64,000 nucleotides of DNA from Rhizobiales bacterium 2SD (GCA_005502805.1 SCMY01000018.1:1-64000), one strand, 5' to 3'; shown: positions 51,001 through 60,094, counted from the first letter of the stretch. The notes: generated by a model not told the origin, from the sequence alone. Made by a program: numbers and translations.

Positions 51001-51630
51001 CTATTGCGGCTGCACGCTGGCGAAGGCCTCGGCGATCCGCTGCGGCGCCGTCGGACGGGCATACATGCGCTCAAGATAGGCGTTGAGGCGCGGGAAGCCG
51101 CCGAGCAGTCCCTCCTCGTTCGCCCAGTCCATCAGATAGGCGGTGACGCAGTCGGTCGCCCCCATCCGGTTGCCGACGATGAAGTCGCGCCCTTCCATAT
51201 GGGCTTCCAGCACGGCCGCCATGGTCCGGAACTCCTCGCTGGCCAGCACGATGTCCTGCGGTAGCCGCTGCTCTTCGGGATACAGGAAGCTGTGCTTGGT
51301 GATGCGCCAGAGCGGCTGCTCCAGCTCGGTCATCGCGAACAGGATCCAGCGATAGGCTTGCGCTCGCTCGTCGAGATCATCGGGCAGCAGGCGCTTTTCC
51401 GGAAACTTCTCGGCGAGATAGAGGATGATCGCCGCCGATTCCGGCAGGACCTTGTCGCCGTCGACCAGCACGGGCAGCTTGCCGGCCGGGTTGAGTTTCA
51501 GGAACTCCGGCGTCTGCGCCTCGCCGCCGAGCAGATCGACATGGATGTAGTCGAACGGCACGCCGAGCTCGTTCAGCCCCCACATCGCCCGCAAGGTCCG
51601 CGTCGGCCCGAATCCGTAGAGCTTCATCAT
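51001..51630 (-). CDS. Glutathione S-transferase
   Basis: A 209-residue GST: N-terminal thioredoxin-like domain with LYGFGPTRTLRAMWGLNELG, the cis-Pro segment NPAGKLPVLVDGD and the glutathione-binding ESAAIILYLAEKF; helical C-terminal domain ending in the usual FPRLNAYLERMYARPT. It conjugates or reduces electrophilic substrates with glutathione. Two adjacent ATGs follow GGAGGAGGCG, a strong ribosome binding site. A palindromic operator lies 12 bases upstream. Confidence 0.93.
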   Translation of the reverse strand: MMKLYGFGPTRTLRAMWGLNELGVPFDYIHVDLLGGEAQTPEFLKLNPAGKLPVLVDGDKVLPESAAIILYLAEKFPEKRLLPDDLDERAQAYRWILFAMTELEQPLWRITKHSFLYPEEQRLPQDIVLASEEFRTMAAVLEAHMEGRDFIVGNRMGATDCVTAYLMDWANEEGLLGGFPRLNAYLERMYARPTAPQRIAEAFASVQPQ

Positions 51631-51641
51631 CGCCTCCTCCT

Positions 51642-51663
51642 ATACATACCAATTGGTTTGTAT
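51642..51663. promoter_or_regulatory. Palindromic operator upstream of the GST gene
   Basis: A 22-bp near-perfect palindrome centred on ACCAATTGGT with outer arms ATACA and TGTAT. This is a common TetR-family operator form. No tetR-type gene is adjacent, so the regulator must act from elsewhere, or the assignment is wrong. Confidence 0.55.
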
Positions 51664-51817
51664 TGACGACAGCGCGGCTGACAGCCTCTGTCAGCATTCT
51701 CGTTCGCGGCCTGCCGCAGCGCCATGATCGCGCCACCATCGCACCTAGCTTGACGTTTCCCGAACGGCGCCGCCGCTAGCCGTTGCGGTGCGCGCCCGTC
51801 CCTGGAGAACCGATCCG

Positions 51818-52993
51818 ATGCTCGCCCGTTCCGCGCTCGTGACGCCGCTGCTGCTGGTGCTCGCCAGCCCCACCATCGCCCAGACGGCGACGACAGCCAC
51901 TTCGCCCGCTTCGGAGCCGGCCGCAGCGACCAAGGCCCCTGATGCCTGCCGGCTGCTGCCGCAGGCCGATCTGGAGGCGCTCTTCCCCGGCCGCCCGATC
52001 ACCGCCAAGGGCCCGACGCTGAGCCCGATCCATCGCGGCCCGCAATACGCCGAGAGCTGCATGTACGCGGTGAAACTGCCGAGCCCGACCTCGAAGATGG
52101 ACCATGCCCGCTTCGCCTCGGTCACCGTGATCCGCTGGGACGGCATCACCAGGGACCGCGAGACGCCGGCGCAGGCCTTCGCCTCGATCAGGGCAACGCG
52201 CGAGAAGGTCGCCGCCGACCCCAAGCTCACGCTCAAGCTCGCGCCGCTCACGGGCATCGCCGACGAGGCTTTCCAAGAGACCAACTCGTCCAGCGTGGTG
52301 ATCCGCGCCCGCAAGGACGATCTGATCTATGCCGTCTCGCTCGATCTCTATTCCGAGCAGACCGCGCCGAACGCGCTCGCTCTGACGAAACAGGCGGCGG
52401 CGCGCTGGCAGGGTGGCGTCGGCATGGTCGAAGCGCCCAGGCAGATCGCTACGAACAGCGCCGTGACCGTACCGGCTGACACCCGCCCCTCCTCCGTCGC
52501 TCCGGTCGAGCAGTGGCCGGATGCCTGCGCCCTGCTGACCCCGGCCGAGGTCAAGGCCGCCTTCCCCGACATGATGGTGAGCGAGCCGCGCAAGCTGATG
52601 GGCAAGATCACCCATGAGAGCCGCGAGAACCGCCAGGAGGCGCTGCCGAACCCGATCGGTTGTCAGTTCGAGGCCAAGCGCACCGTCGAGAAGGACGGCA
52701 AGCGCACGGTCGAGCTGAACCAGATCCAGGTCAGCGTCCGCAATGTCGCCGCCACCGAGGATTTGTCGAAGCGCTGGTTCCAGAGCGCCGTCAAGGTCTC
52801 CGAGGCCAAGACGCCGGTCGCAGGGCTAGGCGACGAGGCGGCGCTCGACATCATGAACCGCATCCACATCCGAAAAGGCCTGACCACGGTCGATGTCCGC
52901 GTCTCCGGCGGCGAGCGCGACCAGGCGCTGCACGATCAGGCCAAGGCGCGCGTCGGCGAGCTGGCGAAGATCGTGGCCGGACGCTTGAAATAG
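51818..52993 (+). CDS. Secreted protein with two internal homologous domains
   Basis: The 391-residue protein has a signal peptide (1-22; LVTPLLLVLASPTIAQ). It has two related halves, each starting with a Pro-Asp-Ala-Cys segment: PDACRLLPQADLEALFPGRP at about 41 and PDACALLTPAEVKAAFPDMM at about 227. Each has a second Cys further on (ESCMY and IGCQFEA), so one disulfide per domain is likely. This resembles DUF3558-like periplasmic proteins. No function can be assigned. Single gene. Confidence 0.75.
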   Translation: MLARSALVTPLLLVLASPTIAQTATTATSPASEPAAATKAPDACRLLPQADLEALFPGRPITAKGPTLSPIHRGPQYAESCMYAVKLPSPTSKMDHARFASVTVIRWDGITRDRETPAQAFASIRATREKVAADPKLTLKLAPLTGIADEAFQETNSSSVVIRARKDDLIYAVSLDLYSEQTAPNALALTKQAAARWQGGVGMVEAPRQIATNSAVTVPADTRPSSVAPVEQWPDACALLTPAEVKAAFPDMMVSEPRKLMGKITHESRENRQEALPNPIGCQFEAKRTVEKDGKRTVELNQIQVSVRNVAATEDLSKRWFQSAVKVSEAKTPVAGLGDEAALDIMNRIHIRKGLTTVDVRVSGGERDQALHDQAKARVGELAKIVAGRLK

Positions 52994-53214
52994 CCTGAGA
53001 CTCCGAGGCGGCCGTGGCCGTCCCTGCCCATGCTGACACGGACGAGCGCTGCCTGCGGCGATCCTGTCGTTCGCGAGCGCGCCGACAGGGGAGGAACAAC
53101 GGAAGGATTCGACACAGGCAAGCCACACAACGTTGATATCAACTAAATTGAAGCCGGCCTGCGGTGGCCGGTCTGCGCACCGCAACCGAAACCAGAACGC
53201 GAGAGGAGACGACC

Positions 53215-53667
53215 ATGAAGATCGTGACCAGCCTGAGTTTCCGCGGCCAGTGCCGCGAGGCCTTCGAGTTCTACGCCAAGGTCCTCGGCGGCAAGATCAC
53301 AGCCGCCATGCCCTATGGCGATGCACCGCCCGGCATGGGCATGCCGGACACCGACGGCAAGTACAAGAACTGGCTGATGCATTGCTGGCTCGATGTCGGC
53401 GATCAGGCGCTGATGGGCGCCGACATGGACGTCGCCTGGGCGCCCAATGTCGACAAGCCCAAGAACGGCTTCGACGTCACCCTGCACACCAACGACAAGG
53501 CGGAGGGCCAGCGCTGGTTCGACCAGCTCTCCGAGGGCGGCAAGGCGATCATGCCGTTCAGCGAGACCTTCTGGTCGCCCGGTTTCGGCTCGCTGGTCGA
53601 CAAATTCGGCGTGCCCTGGATGGTGAACACCATTCCCACCGGCGACTGGAAGCCGCCGCAGGGCTGA
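53215..53667 (+). CDS. VOC-superfamily protein (PhnB-like)
   Basis: A 150-residue protein of the glyoxalase/bleomycin resistance fold, PhnB branch: LSFRGQCREAFEFYAKVLGG then GADMDVAWAP and FDVTLHTNDKAEGQRWFDQL and SPGFGSLVDKFGVPWMV. Members usually bind metal or a small ligand, and PhnB-type proteins lack a known reaction. GAGAGGAGACGACC precedes the ATG. Confidence 0.9.
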   Translation: MKIVTSLSFRGQCREAFEFYAKVLGGKITAAMPYGDAPPGMGMPDTDGKYKNWLMHCWLDVGDQALMGADMDVAWAPNVDKPKNGFDVTLHTNDKAEGQRWFDQLSEGGKAIMPFSETFWSPGFGSLVDKFGVPWMVNTIPTGDWKPPQG

Positions 53668-53714
53668 GCTTTGGGCTGACAGGCCTCTTCGACGAAGCCA
53701 GCCGGCACAGGAAA

Positions 53715-53737
53715 CCCCTCCCCCTTGTGGGGAGGGG
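53715..53737. repeat. Third copy of the CCCCTCCCCC/GGGGAGGGG palindrome
   Basis: Identical to the palindrome at 9451-9473. It follows the VOC gene and may act as its terminator. Confidence 0.65.
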
Positions 53738-53812
53738 CATCGGATCCGGCCGCCGGTTCCGATGCGGCGCCGCTGCTGATAGGGAGAGCCCGATCAGCAG
53801 AAGGCGACGACC

Positions 53813-54457
53813 ATGACCACCCGCTTCACCGAGACCCTTCGCCAGGCCAGCCAACCGGCCTGGTCGCAATCCGTCGGTCACTGCTTCGTCCGCGAATTGC
53901 TCGACGGATCGGTGTCCGACGCGGTCATGGTCCGTTACCTCGTCCAGGATCATCGCTTCATCGACAGCTTCCTGACCCTGCTCGGCGGCGCGCTCGCCAG
54001 CGCCGACAGCTTCGAGGCCCGCATCCGTTTCGGCCGCTTCATCGGCATGGTCAGCGGCGAGGAGAACACCTATTTCCTGCGCGCCTTCGAGGCGCTCGGC
54101 GTCAGCGAGCAGAACCGCACCGCCCCGCCCGACAGCAAGGCCACCGCCGGCTTCAAGGCGCTGATGCGCGAGGCCGCCGCGACACGCTCCTACGCCGCCC
54201 TCTCCGTGCTCACCGTCGCCGAATGGCTCTATCTCGACTGGGCGCAGCAGGCCTCGCAGCCGCTGCCGGCGAATTTCGTCCATGCCGAATGGATCACGTT
54301 GCACGACAATCCCGACTTCCGCGATTTCGTCGGTTTCCTGCGCAGCGAGCTCGACCGTGTCGGCCCAAGCGAGGCGGAAACGAGCCGCGACTTCTTCCTG
54401 CGCGCGGTCGCGCTGGAGAAGGCGTTCTTCGATTCGGCCTATGCGGACGAAGCCTGA
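53813..54457 (+). CDS. tenA: TenA-family thiaminase II / aminopyrimidine aminohydrolase
   Basis: A 214-residue TenA/PQQC-fold helical protein. Sequence features include WSQSVGHCFVRELLDGSVSD, VRYLVQDHRFIDSF and EENTYFLRAFEAL. TenA hydrolyses thiamin breakdown products such as formylaminopyrimidine to recover HMP for thiamin synthesis. The usual Cys and Glu of the active site (Glu near the C-terminus, in VALEKAFFD) are plausible. It lies directly upstream of a TPP riboswitch and thiamin-type transport genes, which supports a salvage role. Confidence 0.9.
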   Translation: MTTRFTETLRQASQPAWSQSVGHCFVRELLDGSVSDAVMVRYLVQDHRFIDSFLTLLGGALASADSFEARIRFGRFIGMVSGEENTYFLRAFEALGVSEQNRTAPPDSKATAGFKALMREAAATRSYAALSVLTVAEWLYLDWAQQASQPLPANFVHAEWITLHDNPDFRDFVGFLRSELDRVGPSEAETSRDFFLRAVALEKAFFDSAYADEA

Positions 54458-54519
54458 CCCCCGCCATCTGACCTGAGGCAGGCGTGACAGCCGCCGGCCG
54501 CTCTGTCACAAGAGCGGTC

Positions 54520-54600
54520 GAGAGACGGGGGCGTTCGCCGCGAGGCGAGCTGAGAAGCACCCTTCGAACCTGAACCAGATCATGCTGGCGGAGGGAGTCG
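54520..54600 (+). ncRNA. TPP riboswitch (THI element)
   Basis: Conserved THI-box words are visible: CTGAGA at 54550-54555, then ACCTGAACC at 54568-54576 leading into CAGATCATGCTGGCGGAGGG. The 5' part, GACGGGGGCG with GCCGCGAGGCGAG, supplies P2/P3. It precedes the permease gene. A hairpin CCGCCTTCC/GGAAAGGCGG at about 54639-54659 may be the expression platform. Confidence 0.93.
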
Positions 54601-54707
54601 CTCGGGGCAGCCTGCTCAGCGCTTTTCCCCGTGCCCGCCTTCCACCGGAAAGGCGGACCTTGACGACGCAGGACGCGACAGAGCGAAGCTCGGCTTCCGC
54701 GAGGCCT

Positions 54708-55454
54708 ATGATGGCCCCGCTCGCCGCTGCTCTGCGCACGATTCTCGTCCTGCTCCTAGCCTGGCAGGGCGCGGTCCTTCTGTTCCAGCCGCCGCGCTAC
54801 ATCCTGCCCTCGCCGCTCGACGTGGCCCTGGCCTTCCAGCGCCAGCCCGGCTTCCTCTTCAGCCATAGCCTGACCACCATCGCCGAGATGGCGCTCGGCT
54901 TCGTGCTCGGCTCAGCGTTCGGGGCGCTGACGGCGCTCGCCATCGTGGCGCTGCCGCGGCTCGGGCGCCTCATCTGGCCGATCCTCCTCGTGCTGCAGTC
55001 ATTCCCGGTCTTCGTCATCGCGCCGCTGCTGGTGGTCTGGTTCGGCTTCGGCATGGGCTCGAAGGTGATCATGGCAACGATCATCATCTTCTTCCCGGTC
55101 GCCTCTGCCTTCACCGACGGCCTGCGCCGGACCGATCCCGAGCTGATCGACGCCACCGCACTGACCACGGCGACACATTGGCAGACGCTGCGTTACGTCC
55201 GCCTGCCGCTCGCCATGCCCGCTTTGCTCACCGGCCTCAGGGTCGCGGCCCCGCTCGCGCCGCTCGGCGCGGTGATCGGCGAATGGGTCGGCGCCTCCGC
55301 CGGGCTCGGCTTCGTCATGGTCCAGGCCAATGCCCGCATGCAGACCGACACGGTCTTCGCCGCGATGACGGTGCTCGCCGTGCTCAGCCTCGTCCTGCGC
55401 CATCTCGTCGACGCGCTCGGCCCGCGCCTCCTCCCCTGGGCCAGTGAGCCGTGA
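54708..55454 (+). CDS. thiX: ABC transporter permease (ThiX-like, thiamin precursor uptake)
   Basis: About 248 residues with six hydrophobic segments and the EAA-type cytoplasmic loop of binding-protein-dependent permeases (DATALTTATHWQTLRYVRLP). Family NitT/TauT type (SsuC/ThiX-like). The TPP riboswitch upstream and a binding protein of the NMT1/THI5 class downstream point to uptake of the pyrimidine HMP or its formyl form. Start uncertain: ATG 54708 is preferred, ATG 54711 or TTG 54660 are alternatives. No ATPase gene is in the window. Confidence 0.86.
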   Translation: MMAPLAAALRTILVLLLAWQGAVLLFQPPRYILPSPLDVALAFQRQPGFLFSHSLTTIAEMALGFVLGSAFGALTALAIVALPRLGRLIWPILLVLQSFPVFVIAPLLVVWFGFGMGSKVIMATIIIFFPVASAFTDGLRRTDPELIDATALTTATHWQTLRYVRLPLAMPALLTGLRVAAPLAPLGAVIGEWVGASAGLGFVMVQANARMQTDTVFAAMTVLAVLSLVLRHLVDALGPRLLPWASEP

Positions 55455-55497
55455 CGCCACTCCGCTTCGAATCGATCACGCAGAAGGATTTCGCCTG

Positions 55498-56457
55498 ATG
55501 ACCCTCAGCGCCCTGACCAGACGCGCCCTCCTCGCCACCGGCCTCGTCCTGGCCGCCGGTCTCGCCAGCCCGGCCCGCGCCTCCGACAAGCTGACCGTGA
55601 TGCTCGAATGGTTCGTCAACCCGGACCATGCGCCGCTGGTCGTCGCCGACAAGCTCGGCCTGTTCAAGGAGGCGGGGCTCGAGGTCACCATGGTGCCGCC
55701 TTCCGACCCCTCGGCCGTGCCGCGCCTCGTCGCCGCCGGCCAGGCCGATATCGGCATCCACTACCAGCCCAATCTCTATCTCGACCACGCCGCCGGCATC
55801 CCGATCGTCCGTATCGGCACGCTGGTCGAGACCCCGCTCAACAGCGTCATCGTCAAGGCCGACGGGCCGATCAAGTCGCTCGCCGACCTCAAAGGCAAGA
55901 CAATCGGCTATGCCGTCTCCGGCACCGAGACCACGCTGCTTGGCCAGATGCTGGCCAAGGCCGGCCTCAAGCTCGACGACGTCAAGCTGGTCAACGTCAA
56001 CTTCGCGCTCTCGGCCGCGCTGATCGGCGGCAAGGTCGACGCCACCATCGGCGGCTACCGCAATTTCGAGCTGACGCAGCTCAAGCTCGAAGGCCATCCC
56101 GGCACGGCCTTCTACCCCGAGGAGCACGGCGTTCCCGCCTATGACGAACTGATCCTGGTCACCCGCCGCGACGCCGTCGCCGACAGCCGCCTGCCCCGTT
56201 TCCTCGACGCGATCGAGAAGGCGGCGCTCTACCTGACCAACCACCCGCAGGAAGCCTGGAAGCTCTTCATCGCCGCCCACCCGAATCTCGACGACGCGCT
56301 CAACCGCCAGGCCTGGACCGACACGCTGCCGCGCTTCGCCAAGCGCCCCCGCGCCCTCGACCAAGGCCGCTATGAGCGCTTCGGCGCTTTCCTGGTCGAG
56401 CGCGGCCTGATCAAGAAGGCTCCGGCGCTCGCGGAGATCGCAGGCGAAGTGAAATAG
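55498..56457 (+). CDS. thiY: ABC substrate-binding protein (ThiY-like, NMT1/THI5 family)
   Basis: A 319-residue periplasmic protein with a signal peptide (1-28; ALLATGLVLAAGLASPARAS). The NMT1/THI5 core shows LTVMLEWFVNPDHAPLVVAD, GLEVTMVPPSDPSA and the AAGQADIGIHYQP segment. ThiY binds formylaminopyrimidine (HMP precursor) for the ThiXYZ transporter. Located 43 bases after the permease, with GAAGGATTTCGCCTG before the ATG, so it is in the same TPP-controlled unit. Confidence 0.92.
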   Translation: MTLSALTRRALLATGLVLAAGLASPARASDKLTVMLEWFVNPDHAPLVVADKLGLFKEAGLEVTMVPPSDPSAVPRLVAAGQADIGIHYQPNLYLDHAAGIPIVRIGTLVETPLNSVIVKADGPIKSLADLKGKTIGYAVSGTETTLLGQMLAKAGLKLDDVKLVNVNFALSAALIGGKVDATIGGYRNFELTQLKLEGHPGTAFYPEEHGVPAYDELILVTRRDAVADSRLPRFLDAIEKAALYLTNHPQEAWKLFIAAHPNLDDALNRQAWTDTLPRFAKRPRALDQGRYERFGAFLVERGLIKKAPALAEIAGEVK

Positions 56458-56623
56458 CCAGCGAATGGGCGGCCGCCCCTCGCTGCCGCCGCCCATCCCG
56501 CGTCCACATCAGGGCGGCTCTGTGCCGATGGCTCTGGGTTTTCAGCCGAGCGCGATGCTATGAGCCGGCTCCGCAGCCAGCCGGCGGGCCGTCGCCGGAA
56601 CTGCGTCCGGATCAATCATCCGC

Positions 56624-57841
56624 ATGAACGCCAGCCAGCCGATCGCCTCCACTCGCCGCGCCGACCTGCCGGTGCTGTTCGCGCTCAGCGCGACGCATCT
56701 GCTCAACGACATGATCCAGTCGCTGATTCCGGCGATCTACCCGATCATCAAGACGGCTTACGCACTGGATTTCGGCCAGATCGGCCTGATCACGCTGACT
56801 TTCCAGATCACCGCCTCGCTGCTGCAGCCGGTCGTCGGCGCCTATACCGACAAGAACCCGATGCCCTATTCGATGGTCGTCGGCATGGGCTGCACGCTGA
56901 CCGGGCTGATCGGCCTCGCCTATGCCGGCAGCTATGCGCTGCTGCTGATCTCGGCGGCCTGCGTCGGACTGGGTTCCTCGATCTTCCATCCCGAGGCGAC
57001 CCGCATGGCCCGCAACGCCTCGGGCGGACAGCAGGGGCTGGCGCAGGGCATCTTCCAGGTCGGCGGCCAGAGCGGCGGCGCGCTCGGCCCGCTGCTCGCC
57101 GCCTTCATCATCGTGCCGCGCGGCCAGACCAGCGTCGCCTGGTTCTCGGCCGCGGCCCTGCTCGCCATGATCCTGATGGTCTGGACGGCGCGCCGCTATG
57201 CCGAGCTGAGCAAGGCGGCCGCAGCCGCGGCGAAGCCCGCGAAGGTCGCAGCCCCCGCGCCCGCCGCCCCAACGCATTCGAAGGCCCAGATCGCCTTCGC
57301 GATCACCATCCTAGTGATCCTGCTGTTCTCGAAGAACGCCTATTCCCAGAGCTTCAGCTCCTATTACACCTTCTACCTGATCGGGAAGTTCGGCATCTCG
57401 GTGCAGGGCTCGCAGCTGATGCTGTTCCTGTTCCTCGCGGCCGCCGCCGTCGGAGCGCTCGCCGGCGGCATCATCGGCGACAGGATCGGCCGCAACCGTA
57501 TCCTCTGGTTCTCGATCCTCGGCGCCCTGCCCTTCTCGCTGATCCTGCCCTTCGCCGACCTGTTCTGGACCGGCGTCCTGACGGTGGTGATCAACCTGAT
57601 CATGGCGAGTTCCTTCGCCGCGATCCTGATCTATGCGATGGAGCTGATGCCGGGCCGGATCGGCCTGATCGGCGGGCTGTTCTACGGACTCTCCTTCGGT
57701 CTCGGCGGGCTCGCGGCGGCGCTCCTCGGCGAAGTCGCCGACTGGATCGGCATCGAGGCGGTCTACCGCCTCTGCGCCTTCCTACCGGCGATCGGGCTGC
57801 TCGCCTGGTTCCTGCCGAAGGTCGAGCATCGACGGGGATAG
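56624..57841 (+). CDS. fsr: MFS exporter, fosmidomycin-resistance (Fsr) family
   Basis: A 405-residue 12-segment MFS protein. The N-terminal ALSATHLLNDMIQSLIPAIY and IKTAYALDFGQIGLITLTFQ are hallmarks of Fsr transporters, as are GMGCTLTGLIGLAYAGSYAL, SSIFHPEATRMARNA and QGIFQVGGQSGGALGPLLAA. Fsr exports fosmidomycin and possibly sugar-phosphate-like compounds. An Ala-rich inter-domain linker is present (about 194-222). The gene lies 166 bases after the ThiY gene and is probably separate from it. Confidence 0.93.
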   Translation: MNASQPIASTRRADLPVLFALSATHLLNDMIQSLIPAIYPIIKTAYALDFGQIGLITLTFQITASLLQPVVGAYTDKNPMPYSMVVGMGCTLTGLIGLAYAGSYALLLISAACVGLGSSIFHPEATRMARNASGGQQGLAQGIFQVGGQSGGALGPLLAAFIIVPRGQTSVAWFSAAALLAMILMVWTARRYAELSKAAAAAAKPAKVAAPAPAAPTHSKAQIAFAITILVILLFSKNAYSQSFSSYYTFYLIGKFGISVQGSQLMLFLFLAAAAVGALAGGIIGDRIGRNRILWFSILGALPFSLILPFADLFWTGVLTVVINLIMASSFAAILIYAMELMPGRIGLIGGLFYGLSFGLGGLAAALLGEVADWIGIEAVYRLCAFLPAIGLLAWFLPKVEHRRG

Positions 57842-57913
57842 AGCCCCGATGAGCGCCGTCGGCGAGGACTTCGGCGACGTCTCCGCGTCCAAGCGGCATT
57901 TCGATGGTGGTCG

Positions 57914-59017
57914 TCAGCTGACCCGATAGCGTGCGACGACGTCCGGATCGGGCTCCAGGCCGAGCCCAGGCCCGGTCGGCAGATCGATATGGCCATCGCG
58001 CGGCCGCAGGGCACCGCCATAAAGATCTGCCTCCATATCGAAGTATCGCCACTCGACCATCGCCTGATCGTCACCGAGCGCGGCAGTGGCGTGAACGCTG
58101 GCGAGCAGGCCGGGGCCGTCATAGAAGGTGTGGACCATCACGGCGACGTTGTGGGCATCGGCCAGCGCCATGACTTTCCGCAGGGCGGTGATGCCGCCCA
58201 TCTTGGCCGGGCTCGGCTGCACGAAGTCGACCGCCCCGCAAGCGAGCATGTGCTGGAACTCGATCAGCGAGGACGCATTCTCTCCGGCCGCGATTGGAAT
58301 CGCAGACACGCTGCGCAAGGCCGCCAATCCCTCGAAGTTCTCGGGCGGCCAGACGGGCTCTTCCAGCCAGCGCAAGCGCATCGGCTCAAGTTTGTCGGCC
58401 ATGTCGATCGCCTCTCGCAGCGACCACGGGCAGTTCACGTCGAGCGTGATCTCGATGTCGGGACCGGCAGCCTCGCGCGCCGCCGCGATCACCGCCAGGT
58501 CGACTTCGTGCAGCTTGAGCGACCGGTATCCCTCGGCCAGCGCGCGGCGGGCATTGGCCGCGATCGCCTCGGCATCTGCATAGCGGATCAGGCTGGCATA
58601 GGCCTGCAACCGCTTGCGCCTGGCGCCTCCCAGCATCGCGTGGACGGGCACGCCCGCAGCTTTGCCGGCAATGTCCCAGAGTGCGATGTCGAGCGCCGAA
58701 AGGGCGAACATGACGGCGCCGCTGCGTCCGAAGATGTGGAAGCGCCGTTGGAGATCTTCCGCGATGGCTTCGATCCGGCCGGCCTCCATGCCGATGCAGG
58801 CCGGCGCGATCATCGCGTCGAGCGCAGCCCTCACCGCCGGGATCGCGGTGAAGCCGAACGATTCTCCCCATCCAATCAGGCCGGCATCCGTGGTCACCTT
58901 CACCAGCAGCGAATCCGCCGCCTGAAGGCCGCCCTTGCCCCAGGCGCCGGCGGCCGACTTGCCTCCGACCGTGAACGGGATGCGTAAAGGGATCGCTTCG
59001 ACGCTTGCGATCTTCAT
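57914..59017 (-). CDS. Mandelate racemase/muconate lactonizing-type enolase-superfamily enzyme
   Basis: A 367-residue enolase-superfamily protein: an N-terminal capping domain (VEAIPLRIPFTV) and a (beta/alpha)7-beta barrel. The catalytic Lys region is GYRSLKLHEVD, the metal ligands are in DVNCPWSLREA (Asp), LRWLEEPVWP (Glu) and AAGENASS (Glu). A final DFVQPSPAKMGGITALRKVM is typical. It probably abstracts a proton alpha to a carboxylate; the substrate cannot be deduced. RBS GGGAGGGAATGTC. Confidence 0.9.
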   Translation of the reverse strand: MKIASVEAIPLRIPFTVGGKSAAGAWGKGGLQAADSLLVKVTTDAGLIGWGESFGFTAIPAVRAALDAMIAPACIGMEAGRIEAIAEDLQRRFHIFGRSGAVMFALSALDIALWDIAGKAAGVPVHAMLGGARRKRLQAYASLIRYADAEAIAANARRALAEGYRSLKLHEVDLAVIAAAREAAGPDIEITLDVNCPWSLREAIDMADKLEPMRLRWLEEPVWPPENFEGLAALRSVSAIPIAAGENASSLIEFQHMLACGAVDFVQPSPAKMGGITALRKVMALADAHNVAVMVHTFYDGPGLLASVHATAALGDDQAMVEWRYFDMEADLYGGALRPRDGHIDLPTGPGLGLEPDPDVVARYRVS

Positions 59018-59264
59018 GACATTCCCTCCCATTCTCTATGGGCAGCCGGCAGAGCCACAGGGAAAGCCGAATGTTACGAGGGCTTCCCCACCATGCGCAT
59101 ACCAGCATGAGCCGCGACAGATATGCCGTCAGGCAAGGAGCAAGTCAGGCGCTCTATGACCTTAGGTAATGCTACGGCATTTTTCACAAGTTTGCATGAG
59201 AGATTCGCATCCTGGCCGTCGGCTCGGACCAGAGATGGAAGAGCCTGTCGGGAGCGACAGATCT

Positions 59265-59351
59265 TGGTGCGGACGGCGGGGATCGAACCCGCATGCCGTT
59301 TCCGGCGAGGCATTTTAAGTGCCTTGCGTCTACCAGTTTCGCCACGTCCGC
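59265..59351 (-). tRNA. tRNA-Leu (TAA)
   Basis: The minus strand starts GCGGACGTGGCGAAACTGGT, has anticodon loop ACTTAAAAT with TAA, an extended variable arm as in type II tRNAs, GGTTCGATCC in the T arm and CGTCCGC-A-CCA at the 3' end with encoded CCA. The 87-nt length is right for Leu. Confidence 0.96.
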
Positions 59352-59411
59352 ACGGCGAAACTGGTTAGCGACAGGAGCGTCCGGCGACAAGCGCCGGTTG
59401 CGCCCTCATAC

Positions 59412-60065
59412 TCAGCGCCGCCGCGCCGGCTTGTACCATTCGACCCCGTCGGGATCGACATAAAGCCCGGGCGCCACGTCGGCGCCGATCTTCTTCTGCT
59501 CCATCGGCACGCGCACCGTGTCGTCGCGATCGCCGCGACGGATATAGGGGCCGCTCGCCTGCTGGCTGTGCTGGCCGCGCCCGCCGCCATCGCCGCCGCC
59601 CATCACCGCCCGGCGTCCAGCGACCTTATCGTCGAGCGCCGCGACCTGGCGAGCCGCGAAGGCGACCTTGGCCGTGCCTTCGATGATCGGCATGGCCTTG
59701 CCCGCGGCGCCCTCTCCGGTCACCCGGATGCCGACGAAGCGCGGCACATAGGACTGCCCGCCGCCGCCGCGCGCCAGCGCGTCCCAGCCGCCTGTGGTCG
59801 ATATCTGCGCACCGCAGCGCTTATGGGCCCGCTCGCAGGCGGCGCGCGAGGCGTAGCGCGGCGCCTTCTGCTCGAATTCGGCGCGGGCGTTGCGGTAGGC
59901 GTGCTCGCACTGCTCGGCCGAGAGCTTGCCGGCCTCGATGCATTCGTCGCGGCGGACATAGGTCTGGCCCGCCGCCTGGGCGACGACGTCGGCAGGCGTC
60001 AGGGCGAGCCCCGCAACGGCAAAAGCCGCCGCACGGGCGAGGACGAGAGGGAGAAGCGCGATCAT
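59412..60065 (-). CDS. DUF1190 (YgiB-like) secreted protein
   Basis: A 217-residue protein with a signal peptide (1-28; LLPLVLARAAAFAVAGLALT). The mature part begins QTYVRRDECIEAGKLSAEQC followed by EHAYRNARAEFEQKAPRYAS and CERAHKRCG, with the paired Cys pattern of the DUF1190 family. A Gly-rich segment and GLYVDPDGVEWYKPARRR end it. Function is unknown. ATG at 60065 selected for the signal peptide. Confidence 0.82.
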   Translation of the reverse strand: MIALLPLVLARAAAFAVAGLALTPADVVAQAAGQTYVRRDECIEAGKLSAEQCEHAYRNARAEFEQKAPRYASRAACERAHKRCGAQISTTGGWDALARGGGGQSYVPRFVGIRVTGEGAAGKAMPIIEGTAKVAFAARQVAALDDKVAGRRAVMGGGDGGGRGQHSQQASGPYIRRGDRDDTVRVPMEQKKIGADVAPGLYVDPDGVEWYKPARRR

Positions 60066-60094
60066 GCGGCTTCCCTGATCATGCGATTGTGGCG

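Noticed and set aside
54582-54707. Extending the permease to the ATG at 54582
   Set aside because: That ATG is part of the conserved TPP riboswitch core (GATCATGCTGGCG) and the intervening residues are not membrane-protein-like.
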